This document shows, piece by piece, positions 50,748 to 62,482 of a stretch of DNA of 64,000 nt (position 1 is its first letter; each line of letters begins with the position of its first letter). The notes beneath the pieces were generated by a model. The model ran no database searches, was not told the DNA's origin, and was given only the letters and a program-made list of their open reading frames with translations. The DNA lies in NCBI RefSeq assembly GCF_022539315.1, contig NC_066316.1:52515994-52579993 (forward strand), written 5' to 3'. The translations under genes were made by a program, and so were the position numbers. Source of the stretch: Serinus canaria (Eukaryota > Chordata > Aves > Passeriformes > Fringillidae).

Positions 50748-51135
50748 GGATGACTGTGCTGGGTCAGAACAGCAGCGTTTCAAGTCCAGTCCAGGACTAT
50801 CTCCAGAGGAGCCAACAGGAATTGCCTAATGACAGCGTGAGCACAGGGGAGGCTGCTCTCCAAAGTGCTTCTGCAGGATGAGGATTTGCACCTCAGAGAG
50901 TTCCTGGATCAGAGGTGTTTGTGCTGAACATCCCTGCGCAGATTTTCCTTCCATGATCATGCTTAATTGCTCTTTAAGCTGCTTCCTGACTCCTGTAGCA
51001 GTAACTTCCAAGATGTTTTGTGTGAAGAGGTACCTCCTTCTGAACCTACCGCCTCATAATTTCATTTGATGATCACTCTTCTTCCCCAGCTGTTACGCTA
51101 AGCATTTCAGTATATACCTCTCCTTGAATCCAGTG
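50748..51135 (-). repeat. Ancient CR1-like element, antisense
   Basis: The left part reads CTGGGTCAGAACAG then CAGTCCAGGACTATCTCCAG. The right part reads GTGTGAAGAGGTACCTCCTTC, TGAACCTACC and AATTTCATTTGATG. This is the recognisable order of a sauropsid CR1-like tail seen in antisense (GGGTCAGACCA..., GTGTGAAAAAGTA..., AATTTCAT...). It is heavily diverged, so an old insertion. Confidence 0.65.
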
Positions 51136-51261
51136 ACAACAAGAAAAAGAGAACTCCTAGTTAGAGAATTCAGCTGTATGAAATCATATGTGCATAAAAA
51201 TTATGTAAGATAGTCTACCCCAACAGAAAATGCATATTCTTTTTATTTTACCAAGGTCTCA

Positions 51262-51262
<1 letters not shown>

Positions 51263-51298
<36 letters not shown>

Positions 51299-51383
51299 AA
51301 AAAGCCACAAAAAACTACCCAAAAACAAACAAGCAAAAAACCACAAAACCAAACAAACACACAATAGAAAAAAAAAAAAAAGC
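51263..51383. repeat. Poly-A and A-rich tract
   Basis: A run of 32 A from 51,263 to 51,294 is followed by ACAAACAAGC/CCAAACAAAC low-complexity DNA and a second A run of about 14 near 51,369-51,382. No polyadenylation hexamer lies immediately upstream, so a retrocopy tail is not supported. Confidence 0.9.
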
Positions 51384-52229
51384 CCAACCCCAAATCTGAA
51401 CCCGGTGATCCTACAGCAGATACCTTATCTGAGAGTAGCAAAGGACTATGTCCAAGCAGTAGGGTGAGAACAGGTGCAATTGCACAGTGCAGACCGAGAA
51501 CACGTGTTGGGAGCATGACCACAAAACCAGCACAGCTCAAGCAAGTAGGGACACATCTTTGAAGGGGTCTGCTGAACTTACAGCCCTTGCAGTCTTGAGT
51601 GTAGTCAGGAACTTGGTATAATTTTAACATTTTCCTTATCATGTGTTTTTTAAAAAGGCACACATCTTCAACTAGAAGACTGCTTGCTTTCATTCTGAGT
51701 CACTTCAGTTTTCACAGTTCTGCTCTCCTTACCTCCTGGTGGTGCATCCCCATCTTTCCCAGCTGGAAAGGGGATAAAAAGAAAATCCCTCCTTAGATTT
51801 TCCATAGGTGGGTTTGGGTTTATGTATTCATGGTGCGTGTTTGTATCGGCTGGGGAGCCCCGAGCTGTGAGCTGCCGGCAGGGCAGGGCAGGCCTGTGTC
51901 CTCCCCGCAGCATCCTGCCCAGAAAGGGCCTGGCCCTGTGCTATCTCCGCAGCCTTCTCCCGTGGCACCAGGGCTCAGACTAATGCAGGAGAGATGGAAC
52001 AGCACGGGCCAAGGCGATAAGCTTTATCAGCCCGCTTCCTTCACTGGGAACAGGCAGTCTCAGGTCTCAAACAGATGCTGTTTTAAAAGCACCCACAGGT
52101 CACGGCTGCCAGGACGGGTTTGGGGTTTTCAGGATGGCGTGGCACCGGCTCCCCTCGCTTGCTGCAGAGGCAGGTGAAGCGCACGCTTTGAAGGGAGGAA
52201 CGAACCAAGACCTGCAGGAAGAGTCAGCG

Positions 52230-52870
52230 AGTCCTTGAGGGAGGGCAAAGTGACTAAGCCAGGCACCAAGGGCCCCGAGGGCGTCACACCCTGCCCCGGG
52301 GCTTCTCCCGCGGACCGGGACCGCGCCCAGCCAGCCGCTCGGGGCGTGGGTGAGCCGCGACCAGGAGAGGGCCGGGCGGTGGCGGCGGGGCCGGGGCGGC
52401 GGCCCCCGCGCTCGGGCAGCGCCATACCTGGGCCGGGCGGGCGGCGCCATTTATAGCGCGCTATTTCGGGCGCGCGGGGCCATTGGGTGCCGCCGCGTGA
52501 CGGCACCGCCGCGCCCGGGGCAAAGTCCCGCCGCTCCCGCCGCTCCCGCCAACGGGGGGGCACGGGCGGCGCCCCGGGGCTCTGCGCGCATGCCCGGGCA
52601 CCGGGAGCGGGCTGGGGGCTGCTCCGAGCAGCACCGAGGGGTTCCCTGCCGCCTCCTGCCCCGCTGGAGCGGGGAACACACCGCCCGTCCCTGGCCGAGC
52701 CCCTCTGCCGCTCGGGATGGCGCGGCTGGGGGAGCTCCCGTCCGCTGCTGCTGGGGACGGGAGCAGCGGCCGAGGGTGGGATTGGCAGGGCGCCAGGGGC
52801 GCACTTCAGGCCGTGCATCCCTAGCCGGACCTGCAGAGCGGGAGAAGGTCGGCAGTCGCATGTCCGTGTG
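52230..52870. promoter_or_regulatory. CpG island 2
   Basis: A sharply bounded GC-rich, CG-rich block, strongest at 52,340-52,620, between AT-rich flanks and a CR1 copy. Its core carries a well-ordered minus-strand promoter (listed separately). An NRF1-like GCGCGCATGC lies near 52,586. Long frames cross the island on both strands (a 311-codon minus frame at 52,129-53,064 and a 195-codon plus frame), but their Pro/Arg/Ala/Gly composition is typical of random GC-rich DNA. No gene that I know begins here. Confidence 0.8.
52450..52502 (-). promoter_or_regulatory. Minus-strand core promoter: CRE half-site, CCAAT box and TATA box
   Basis: On the minus strand, reading right to left, are CGTCA (CRE half-site, 52,498-52,502), CCAAT (52,482-52,486) and CTATAAATGG with TATAAA at 52,450-52,455. 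A start about 28 bases beyond TATA would fall near 52,420-52,428, placing CCAAT near -60 and the CRE near -78, the classical spacing. An ATG lies at 52,425 and a GGCCCAG|GTATGG donor-like site overlaps it. No downstream exon was recognised. It could be an upstream alternative promoter of the ARHGAP20-like gene on the same strand, or the start of a non-coding RNA. Confidence 0.5.
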
Positions 52871-53089
52871 TCGGGCAGCGCAGCGCTGAAAGGCTGGCAG
52901 GGACAGCTGGGCTCAGGTGTGAGTGTGATGGGAGCTGGGTGCGAGGGAGCAGTGACACCAGGCACGGCTGCCTTTGGTGTTGGTCTAACTGTGAAAGTGT
53001 GCCATGGCACCTGGCTACCCCTGACACCAGCAAAAGGAACGGGTAGGGAGTGGCCAGGCTGCATCCATCTCTAGGTGTACAGGCTACCT

Positions 53090-53600
53090 TCACAGAAGTA
53101 ACTAAGCTGGAAAAGACCTCTGAGGTCATTGAGCACAGCCTATGACCGAATGCCACCTTGTCAACTAGCCCATGGCACTCTGTGCCACATCCAGTCTTTC
53201 CTTGAAACACCTCCAGGGATGGTGACTCTACCAACCTCCCTGGGCAGCCTATTCCAGTGTCTAATCACCCCTTCTGTGAAGAAATTCCTCCTAATGTTCA
53301 TCCTAAACCTCCTCTGGCACAGTTTAAGACTATGTCCTCTTGTACTGTCACTAGTGTCTGGGAGAAGAGACCAACCCTCATCTAGCTACAACCTCCTTTC
53401 AGGGAATCACAGGCTTCCTCTGAGCCTCATCTTCTCCAGGCTAAACAACCCCACCTCCCTCAGCCATCCCTCATAGGACTTTTGATGCAGACCCTTCACC
53501 AGCTTCATTGCCCTTTTCTGGACCTTAAAATACCTTAATTCAGTTTTGCTGATTTGGAGCTCTAGGTAGGAGCATCCTCTCATCCCCAGTCCTCCATGAC
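53090..53600 (-). repeat. CR1 LINE, 3' end, antisense
   Basis: Starting at the left end, the plus strand shows the reverse complement of a CR1 tail: CTGGAAAAGACCTCTGAGGTC, AACACCTCCAGGGATGGTGA, CTGGGCAGCCTATTCCAGTG, GTGAAGAAATTCCTCCTAATG, GAGAAGAGACCAACCC and TTCTCCAGGCTAAACAACCC. Compared with typical copies, a block after CCTCCTTTCAGG is deleted and the right 80 bp are diverged. The copy lies just right of CpG island 2 and ends before a T-rich tract at 53,640-53,670. Confidence 0.9.
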
Positions 53601-54558
53601 AGGATGACACAGAGTCTAATGGCTCAGGTCACTGCAGAATTTTTTTTTTTTAATTTTATTTTTTTTTTACTTATAGCATGAGTGCTTTGTAAACATTTAA
53701 CAAATGGGCTGAATGTTACCAGGACTCAGTGCCATTCAAAAATAGCCTCCAGAACACCTCGCCCATAAAAGCCATATGTGACTTTCATGCTCCATTTATA
53801 GGAGCATGAAATAGGCAGTGTGTGATGATATGTGGGATATACAATTTTTGGCAGCTGCAGTCCCTCAAGTCTCCAGGCCTGGTGGATACATCAGTGAACA
53901 CATGAGAGGAGGGTCAGAAAACTCCATGGGGAAAGGTGAAAGAGCAGATTGCCGTTTCATGTGGTTGAAGAGCTGCACAGTAAGTAGTGTCAAGATCCAA
54001 CTGCCCAGTATTGCTACACGAATGTGGAAGTTTCTCCAGTCCACCAAACTGTTCAGCTAAGACAGCGCTTCAGGAAAGGTGCAATTATTGGCTTGGCAAA
54101 TGTAGTATGGGATGGAACAAGCTGTGCAAATTACCTTCTTTAAGTCTTACAGGAGTCATCATCCCTGAAGTTCTTGGATGTAACTCTCAGGAGAATATAG
54201 AAATCAAATCCCCAGTTTTCTACAGCCAATAGAAAAAAATGCTCCTAGCATCTTCTCGGAGCAATACAGGTTGGAAAAGCAGCAACATATTGGCATAGCC
54301 TTGAAATAGTCATTTGTGTAAGCCCTTCATCGCCCACGGGATTTTGTCTGCACAGGCAAGATCTGTGTTCATCTGGAGCCTGAGCCAAAAGACTCCTGGG
54401 CAGTTTCTGCCAGATCATAGGTCTATCACATGCTGAGCACACAGACCGGGAATGACATTTTACATTCCTTGTCTGCTAGCAGCTATAGTAAATAATCAAT
54501 TAGTTGCACTTTGAACAATTTGGTTCACACCTTTTCCTGACTTAGACTACATTTCTGG

Positions 54559-54572
54559 CAAGTAGAGGGCAA
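54559..54572 (+). promoter_or_regulatory. CTCF-like motif
   Basis: CAAGTAGAGGGCAA matches 12 of 14 core positions, with the GAGGGC heart intact. Confidence 0.3.
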
Positions 54573-57500
54573 TACATAAACTTTGCAGAAGCCGTTTCTG
54601 TTTGTCCATGTGCCGCTGTAGGGTTTCAGAACCCATTTATGTTATGGCTTTAAATTTATTTCCAGGTGTACTGAATTGTTTAAACTAAAGATTATGCTAC
54701 TGTTTACCTGGCAGTGCTTTGTAATGCCTAAAGAACAATCTTGGCTATGTCTTTTGTCCATATATTTAGAAGCGTATCATTCTTGTACTAACACAAACCA
54801 TGTGTGTTTGTTCTACATATGAAGCACTGTTAAAATAAAGAGAAATGCATTTCCCCCAATAGCTGCTGCTCATTAATCCATTAAAAGAAAATCTACTTCT
54901 AAAAACTGTTCATCAGGAATTAACCTGTACTATTCTAGAAGTGTTCCCAAGCTGCCACTTTGGGACCACTATTGAGCCATATACAACAGCGTCCTATGAA
55001 ATAACACATTTCACAAAGTTGGGCACTTCCACCACTGTTAGCATATCTAGAAACTGAAATTGGGGAATTTCTTCATGCTCACATTCAGAGCTTGATTACA
55101 AGTCCATTGTAGTCTATGAGAGTCTTTCCAGGAATTTCACAGTGCTTGAGGATCTGCCCTCAGCACATAAAAGTCCATGGAATCTTTTATAGAGCCCACT
55201 GCTAAGTTGTCTTTACTGGGGAAAAAGCTTAGAGGGAGCAGAAAGTTAAGTTTGCAGGTTTAGTAGAGATCTACTTCATATCTGGTTAGCTCTGCCCTTG
55301 TCCATGTCATCAGTTGTTTTATCCAAACAAAAATAAAACTAGATTCCAGTTTTATAATAGTCTTTTAATGACACTTTACAATGATTGGAAAGTCAAAGTT
55401 CACCAGCATCACAATTTCAGTATTGTTCCTCAAAGAGCCATTTTGGAAAGATTCATACTTCACAAATGCTTCAATTCGACAAAGTTTAAGAAGAAATTGA
55501 AGATTGTATTATCAACTTATAAATCCCTCTGCCAGCTAAGATCTAACAAAAACTTATGTTTGGATGCAAAGATTTTATTGCCTTTGAGCTAACAGTATCA
55601 ATTGCCTGATAAGCAGAGCATTTCTGCTAATATTTGGAGAATAAACCTTGACTGCAGGGCTTATTTCCTATCACTGAAGCAAAGAGAAGGATTCTTGAAG
55701 CTCCCATTGACTTAACTGGGAATTAAATCAGAACCTGTGCCAAAAGTAAAATGCAAGTAGTTCTGCAACATTAAAATTGTGAAGCTGCATTGTTGGTGGA
55801 GATGTTGATTTGTGTGAGTTTTATCACTTAAATGTAGTAATTGTAGGTTACTGTGACAAGCAGCTTTGCCACCACCACAAATCAAAGGTATCATCAGGGA
55901 ATGTCAATGAGGTTTTGTGCTCACTGTGGGGGGAAAAGGCTGACTAGTGCTTAATGATTAGATGGATCCAGTTTCTGCCTTGCCAGTGCCTTGGTCAGCA
56001 GTGTAGTGCACAGCACACAGTTTTCTGAGACTCCAAAAGGACAAAGAATGAACAGTAAAAAATAAGGTACAGCATGGAGGGAAGTTTGGAAATGATGTTA
56101 TAGTCATGAAAGGAGCTAATTTTATATTACAGTTGTTAACACAATGTCATGATCAATTGCACAAAGTCAGATTCTACCTGCCTCATTAATAAAAAATTTG
56201 TAAAGCACAGGGAAGGGCAGACTGAGGAGTAGTATGTGCCTTTGCATTCAGAAGGCTCTTTTAAAAGAAGACTAATATAAAGGGGTGCTTCAATAAAATT
56301 AATTTGCCATATGCAAAAGATTTCTTACCAGGCTGACCAAATTCTTGTCAGCCTAATGAGAGGCCAAAAATATGTTTGCAAAACCTATCTTGTTGCAAAT
56401 CTTGCTGCACAGAAAAATAATTGCAACTTTTTTTGGTGAAAGTGTGAGCTCCAGCGTTCAGGGAAACAGTGCACCATTTTGCAGAATGGAACACGAGGTC
56501 ATTTTGGGTGCATGCTCATTAAGGAAAGGAATTGCATTGGAATGTAGGAGGGTTGAGAGTAAGAATTTGAAGCTCCTATGTCTGCAAGAAAACAGGGCAG
56601 TATGTATGCCACGGTGACTTCTGATGTACAGACACCATACTGAAATTCTAAAAATGTTAAGGATGTAAATTAGCTGTACTGAAGATCACAGTCACTATAA
56701 GTTGTCCATCAGCTCTCCCTGAACTCATTAGTCAACTATTATCCTTGAGCATGTACAGGAATGCCTGCTGGGCCTGGGCTTTACTCAGGCTCCAGTTCTG
56801 CCAGACTTTTAAAGGACATGCACAGGGTTAAACAAGTCATTTCACTGAATCCTGGAGAATGCCAGCAAGGCTGAAGTCAGTAGCCCCACAGTGAGGTACA
56901 ACACACCTTGCCACTGGGTCCCAGAGACAGCTGAGATCTGCACGTTAAGGCATGGAATGCTGCAAATCCGAGGAGGATCCTGTAGATCCTCCATGTGAGT
57001 CAGTTCCAGTCGCTGTTCAGCACTGAAGCTGCACTGTGAGAAACAGCATTACATCTGTCAAGAAAGAAACAATTGGATAATGACATTTGAAACCTGAACT
57101 GTGATTTGAGGGATCAAGAGCAGAGCAATCTAGATCACCTTCTCATACAGAGGTAGTTGTAACAGAACAATACTGGGCTTGTATTATTTATTTAATAATA
57201 CTTGTAACTTTGAAGAGTATTTTAAGGCATTTGTAAGAAACCACCCTGATGATGGGAAGTCATGATTGTCCCTTGGGCTTTCTTCCTCACCTCGTCTGTT
57301 CAAGTACCCATCCTGGGCCTGACCCTGACTGAATGAAATCCATGAGTGTTTGGGATAAACCCAGGGTCTCTCTAATGCTGTATTCAAGCTGCACCGAGCA
57401 AAAGTGCTGTGGAACTAAGACAAACGTTGAATTTTAAAGAGCTGGGGTAATTTTCACTTCCTCAGTCTTTTTAATTAGAAACATTGATTTATTTTTACAC

Positions 57501-58318
57501 CGTTGCAGGCTGGTAGCAGTGTAGTCTGGGGCAGGACTGAAAGTGCTTGGTTTTCTCTAAAGCGTTGTGTTTGCTCACCCAAATGTGCCACTACTCCCAC
57601 AGAAATGCAGTACTCAATGCATCTCAAGTGTTTACACAACACTGTTGTAAAGCAGACTGTAAATTACTTCCTTTATGGATAGAACTGTGAGTACATTCTC
57701 CTCACTGCTGTATTAACTGAATATTAATGGGGAAAAAAGACATGAAGAATAGTTAAACCAACTTGTTATACTTTTAGGATAATTTAAAGTTTACTGACTG
57801 CTATAGCACACCCTTTTGCATCCTGCATGTACTGCCCTGCACACATGCTCTAGTGAAGGCCCTGGCACAACCTACAGCAGCCTGTTTCTAGTCCAGAGCA
57901 CCTGGAGTCAGCCTGAGAATCGTTCCATTACGCATCAGATTAAAAGGAATCTATTATTTTAAAGACTTTCTCTTCTGTCCCTGTCTGGGACAAAAAACAT
58001 AGACATTTAGTTTGAGTTGAAGACAAACTGTACTGACCAGGGCCATTTCAATTTTCCCTGATTACTTCAGATTTTTATAATTGCTGAACAACTAATTTGT
58101 TCCATTCATGTCATGTCAAGTTTTCTAAGAGACATAGAACTCACCTCTTCCACCTCTACATGTTTAAATAAGATTGCATAAGAAATCAGGTAATAGCACC
58201 ATGGCTAAAAGTAGCAGAATCAGGCTGGTAACAGATGACTGGCACAGACATGGAGTCTTAATCTGGTGTTTGATAAAGCCCATAAACAGCTGGATTGCTG
58301 TGATCCTGTGGCTGAGTT

Positions 58319-58341
58319 GACAGAATCAGCCTGATTCTGTC
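58319..58341. repeat. Perfect 10-bp inverted repeat with 3-base loop
   Basis: GACAGAATCA, loop GCC, then TGATTCTGTC. Confidence 0.9.
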
Positions 58342-59523
58342 CTCACACAAGCAAAATAATTTCTGACTTTGTCCCTGTGCACTTCATGCAGGTCTTTGGA
58401 TTATACTTAAACCATGAACACAGTTCAATGTTATCATTTCACATTAACAAGGGTTGGCTGAGAGGCTAATCTAAAGTAACCAATTAAGAATTACCGTGGA
58501 AGCCTATCAAAGTGAAGTCATGGAATTTTCTCCACCAAACCTCCTGGTTACAGGCCTGGTCCCACTGGCTTGACTGAAGGGCTCTGGCAGGATTGCAAGC
58601 TTGAGTTCTGTGGGAAGGGGCTCACTTACAGGCATCACTAGCTTGCATGAAACAACTTCCAGCTTTCATTCTCTTCTCCACGAGCAGGGTTTCTCTGCAG
58701 CTGAGTTTACCATAAAAGAGTTACACAGAATTAATTACTGTGTCTAAAATTATTAAATTACCTTTTTCCTAATATTTTTCCTGATTCTGTTCTGTGATAG
58801 CTTACAGGATGCAAGTTTGAATCCATCGGGGTACTGGATGCATTTCTTCTCAAGGGAGAAATAAGCAAGTTACCAAAACAATAAGAAAATAACTTAAATC
58901 CACATTTAAATATTGCTTGTACTTCTCAGTGAGAGTTTTACTGCTTGGATTTTTTTAAGGATAGTCATTACAAAATAAATCTTTTAACCTCGTGCACTTT
59001 CTGCAGTCATTTTCCCATGCAATAGCAATTTAAACAAAATAGTTTTGACTAAAGTTAAAAAACTCAATCTCAGAAATTTACAGCCACAATAAGAATCAGT
59101 GGTTAGAGATTTTAGAGGCAGCAGAGATTATTTTGATTACCTGCCTTGTCTAACATGAAACTCAGGTTGTCAGGAATTCCAGTAACTTTTGTTTAGGACT
59201 TTTTGTTTGAGTTAGATTGTCCTGCTGAAATTTAACACCTGCAAAAGCAAACAAACCTCTTTTTTTGTTCTTATTTAAGCCATTATTTACTCACCATTGA
59301 TGTGTGGTGGCATTTGAAACACAATACTTAATTGCTACTTGAAGCACAGAAAAAGACATCATTTCAAACACTACACACTGGAAACCTTGGGGAAAATGGT
59401 GGCCACAACCATACTTGAAACAACACCACTATTTTGAATGTCTTTAGCACTGCACTAACTGTTGCACACTGCATTTTAAGGCAGTTTCTGTAAAGAGGGG
59501 TTGGTTTTCTGCTTTGACATTCC

Positions 59524-59541
59524 TTTTTTTTTTTTTTTTTT
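59524..59541. repeat. Poly-T tract
   Basis: Eighteen consecutive T. No retroelement could be recognised next to it. Confidence 0.9.
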
Positions 59542-59679
59542 AACTAAGGGTGCAGACTGAACTCTGAGACAAGAAAGAACATTGTGCAATACTCTGTGCT
59601 GTTATCTAAAGAATATTGTTTCTTATCTCTCTGGATTTGTACAGCACAGCATGGCTAAACTTTAGTGATGAGTGAGCAG

Positions 59680-60325
59680 TTATTTCAGGCGACAGGGGTG
59701 GAGGGCATTGGGAGGAATGCAGGGAAGGAGTACATTTAGATATCTGGAAAGATAATACATTAGAAGATTATTCCTTGCTATTAGATTTCTTGCTTGTGGG
59801 ATCAGGAGAGTTCCCATAACTTCAAACACAATGGGAAAAAATTGTGTGCTGTTAGAGGTGATTGCACTTGGAGAGAAATAAAGTGTGTGAAGTGCTTTCG
59901 TTAGTCTTGTGACTACATTAGTCCAGATGACCTTCTGGGAGCACCTTAGGTGCAGTTCTCCAGGAGGTCTCTGAACCCTCCCAGGCACATCTTCTCTACG
60001 GAGAGTCTCCACCTGTGAGATCAGTGTCTTGCTCTGCAAGTGTGTCCAGCTGTTGCTCCACCCTGTGAATCAGCTGTACATGCACACCCTGTTTTGCTGT
60101 CATCTCTAAGGCCCTTTTGGTGTTTTCCTCCCTCACCGTGTCAAACAGGTAAAGGGAAACCAGGCCAGCGGCCAGAACTCTCAGCTTTCCCATTCTGCGC
60201 TGCTGTCCTGCCTGGCAGAGCAGCCGTGCAGGACAGGGCAGGGAAACCACTGAACACTGCCGTGTAGACACGGAGACAGCTGAGCCCTTCTTGCAGGCTT
60301 TGCAAACGGGGCTCAAAGACCACAT
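59680..60325 (-). other. Two overlapping coding-like frames in a CG-richer patch; not recognised
   Basis: Minus-strand frames at 60,325-59,996 (110 codons) and 60,039-59,680 (about 120 codons) overlap by 44 bases in different phases. The first contains an internal ATG followed by a hydrophobic segment (MGKLRVLAAGLVSLYLF) and then a charged, heptad-like helix (ending around VEQQLDTLAEQD). The DNA of 60,100-60,400 has clearly more CG dinucleotides than its AT-rich surroundings. This could be an exon with a donor-like site (CACAG|GTGGAG near 60,010), a frameshifted retrocopy, or chance. I do not recognise a family. Confidence 0.2.
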
Positions 60326-60803
60326 TCCCTGTGGGTGGCAGGCAAGAAGCCACTTGCATCCCTCGATCCAGAGCGCTCAGACACTCTGAAGTGAGTCTGC
60401 CCTGGGCACTTCAAGATGCTGGGTCAGAAAGAGGCTCTGATACCTGGCACGGCCCTTACTGTGACAGCAGCCCCAGTGCTCTCAGCCATGGCCCTACATT
60501 GGAATGCTGCCAAAGGAGGCCGTAGCTTGATGCTGTACTTCCCCCTCCCTCTACATCTGCCAGGCAGGCAGAACACAGCCACTGAGAGCGACAAAGGACA
60601 GCCCATTTTCTCACAGGAAAATGTTGCACTTAACAGCATAGTGTGCCTTAGGGACAATATGGCTCATCCAGGACTACAAGGTGTTCCCAGCTCTTGTGCT
60701 CCTGGTCTCACTGGGGAACAAACTGGGCCTGGCTTTGGAGATGATCCAAGGTACAACTGTGAAGATTTCTAATGGATATATGTTTGTACTAAATTACCCA
60801 AAG

Positions 60804-60848
60804 CAAAGTCCATAAGGCCAAAAAGCAAGGTCCGTAAGGCCGAACAGC
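60804..60848. repeat. Imperfect tandem duplication, about 23-bp unit
   Basis: AAAGTCCATAAGGCCAAAA is followed by AGGTCCGTAAGGCCGAACA; the two units differ by a few substitutions. Confidence 0.85.
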
Positions 60849-61370
60849 ATGGGTAGGAAAACCAGCCAGCCTTCTTGGATACAGAAACTCTACTTCATTT
60901 CTGGTTGCTGCAACAACGTTTTTACCGTTCCAAGATAATTAAGCACACTGAACAATTAGCTCATGAAGCACCAGCTCTGGAGTCACCTAATCCTCACGCT
61001 CAACTGATACCAGGAGGAGGGACACAACACCCTGCTTCTGGAGTCCAGCAGCACCTCACCCTTCTCCTCCCACACTAGAAGCACTTGAAGGTAAAAACAG
61101 CTCCAAAAGGCTCCAAAGGTGCTGCTGGTGAATGCTGAGACATCACAAAGATGAAACCATAGCACAGAAAGTGTTCATAAGGTTACATATGACAGATCTT
61201 CCCCTCTCATCTTGACATTTCTCTTTTATTAATAGAGACCAAAGAATTCATCATGCCACCCGTACAAGATAACCAGCTTATTAAATAAATGAACTGCTGA
61301 GCTGTGTTCTTCCTAGGAACAAATCAAGTCTGTTTGACATCCTGGTTACATCCCAGGCAGCATGTCAGCC

Positions 61371-61416
61371 TGTAAACAGGTGCAGTTTACCAGCAGTTAC
61401 CTGCTGTAAACAGGTG
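61371..61416 (+). promoter_or_regulatory. Cluster of forkhead-type and E-box motifs
   Basis: TGTAAACAGGTG occurs twice (61,371-61,382 and 61,405-61,416), 34 bases apart. Each copy joins a forkhead site (TGTAAACA) to an E-box-like CAGGTG. Between them are CAGTTTACC and AGTTACCTG, related sites on the other strand. This is a candidate enhancer cluster. Confidence 0.3.
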
Positions 61417-62442
61417 AAATTCACTCAGTATTTTAAAGGAGGCACGCTGATATTTTCCAGAGTGTTTTGGTGAGTTGCTAGCCAACATGCTACAAGACTT
61501 GTTGTTTATCTTTTGTGTCATGCGTCAGAGGTAATTACTTCACAGGGTAGGTGTGTCATTGGGAAGCGCTGAAAACTCCCTTTGTTTCAGGTTACCTGCA
61601 TGCCTCAGTGTGGCAGGTGAGCAGTAATCAACCTGATCCCCTTCTCCTCCAGCAAGGCCTCACAGAAGTTATTTGGTTTGGTAGCCTCTTTGTTTCTGAG
61701 TTGCTGCCTTTAAGGCAGCTGGGGCTGATTAGATAAGGTGACTGTGTATCTGCAGTCTTGACATAAAATGGATTTAGTTTGCCCTCACTGTTTAGCAGGG
61801 TGCTTGAAAACCAATTAAGGATATATGTAGCCATTTGTAAATTGCATATGAGCTGTTTGCTATGAAACACAAATATTTTTTCCTCACGAATGAATATTTA
61901 ATCGAGGTACAGTTCCAGGTAAGCCCTTGCAAACTATCAATCAGAGTAAAAATTCAGGTCTGGTGAAATTAGGCAGTGTTCTACTTTGTTTAGAAATGTC
62001 ACCCTGCTTGTACCTCCCTTGTACTTGGTCTTACGTCTTCATCAGTGCCCACCTGTTTTCAGCATTATTGTTATCACAGAGCAAACAGAGGATTTCCCAA
62101 GAGACAGGTGGATACTTGTACTTCAGACTCCAGCTTGGTGTCTTACTCATGATACACTGAGGTCAAAACTACTCTCCTTTATCTGTGTGAAGAATCTCCA
62201 TTAGTATATTCTCTTCTTACTCAGTGCTGAGAGCTCCCTGTGCAGCCTGCACTGCTGTTGGGAAGCTGCGATCTGAGGAGAGGACAAACAACTTCATCTC
62301 CTAATGGCACTTGGAAATGGTCATGTCTGCAGCAGACACAAGTGATGCAGAGCAGGAGAGATCATGCATGGACCAGTAATAAACTGCATCCCCAATATTA
62401 CATATTTTCTGTTTCTCTTGCTGTTAGATGCAGTCTTTCACC

Positions 62443-62482
62443 AGTCTTACACTACAAGAAGTTCACTAGTCTTACACTACAA
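62443..62482. repeat. Tandem duplication, 25-bp unit
   Basis: AGTCTTACACTACAA occurs at 62,443-62,457 and 62,468-62,482. Confidence 0.95.

Larger units (their letters stand above)
53601..59679. other. AT-rich intergenic DNA
   Basis: No gene recognised. The block 54,460-54,860 looks like a possible conserved non-coding element (no repeat signature, many homeobox- and forkhead-like AT motifs, a CTCF-like site), but conservation cannot be seen from one sequence. A short hairpin lies at 58,319. Confidence 0.5.

Noticed and set aside
51259..51693. 144-codon minus-strand frame ending in poly-Phe
   Set aside because: It reads through the 32-base A run; the apparent protein is low-complexity DNA.
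52129..53064. 311-codon minus-strand frame over CpG island 2
   Set aside because: It runs through the promoter elements and beyond the predicted start, has biased composition and no recognisable domain.
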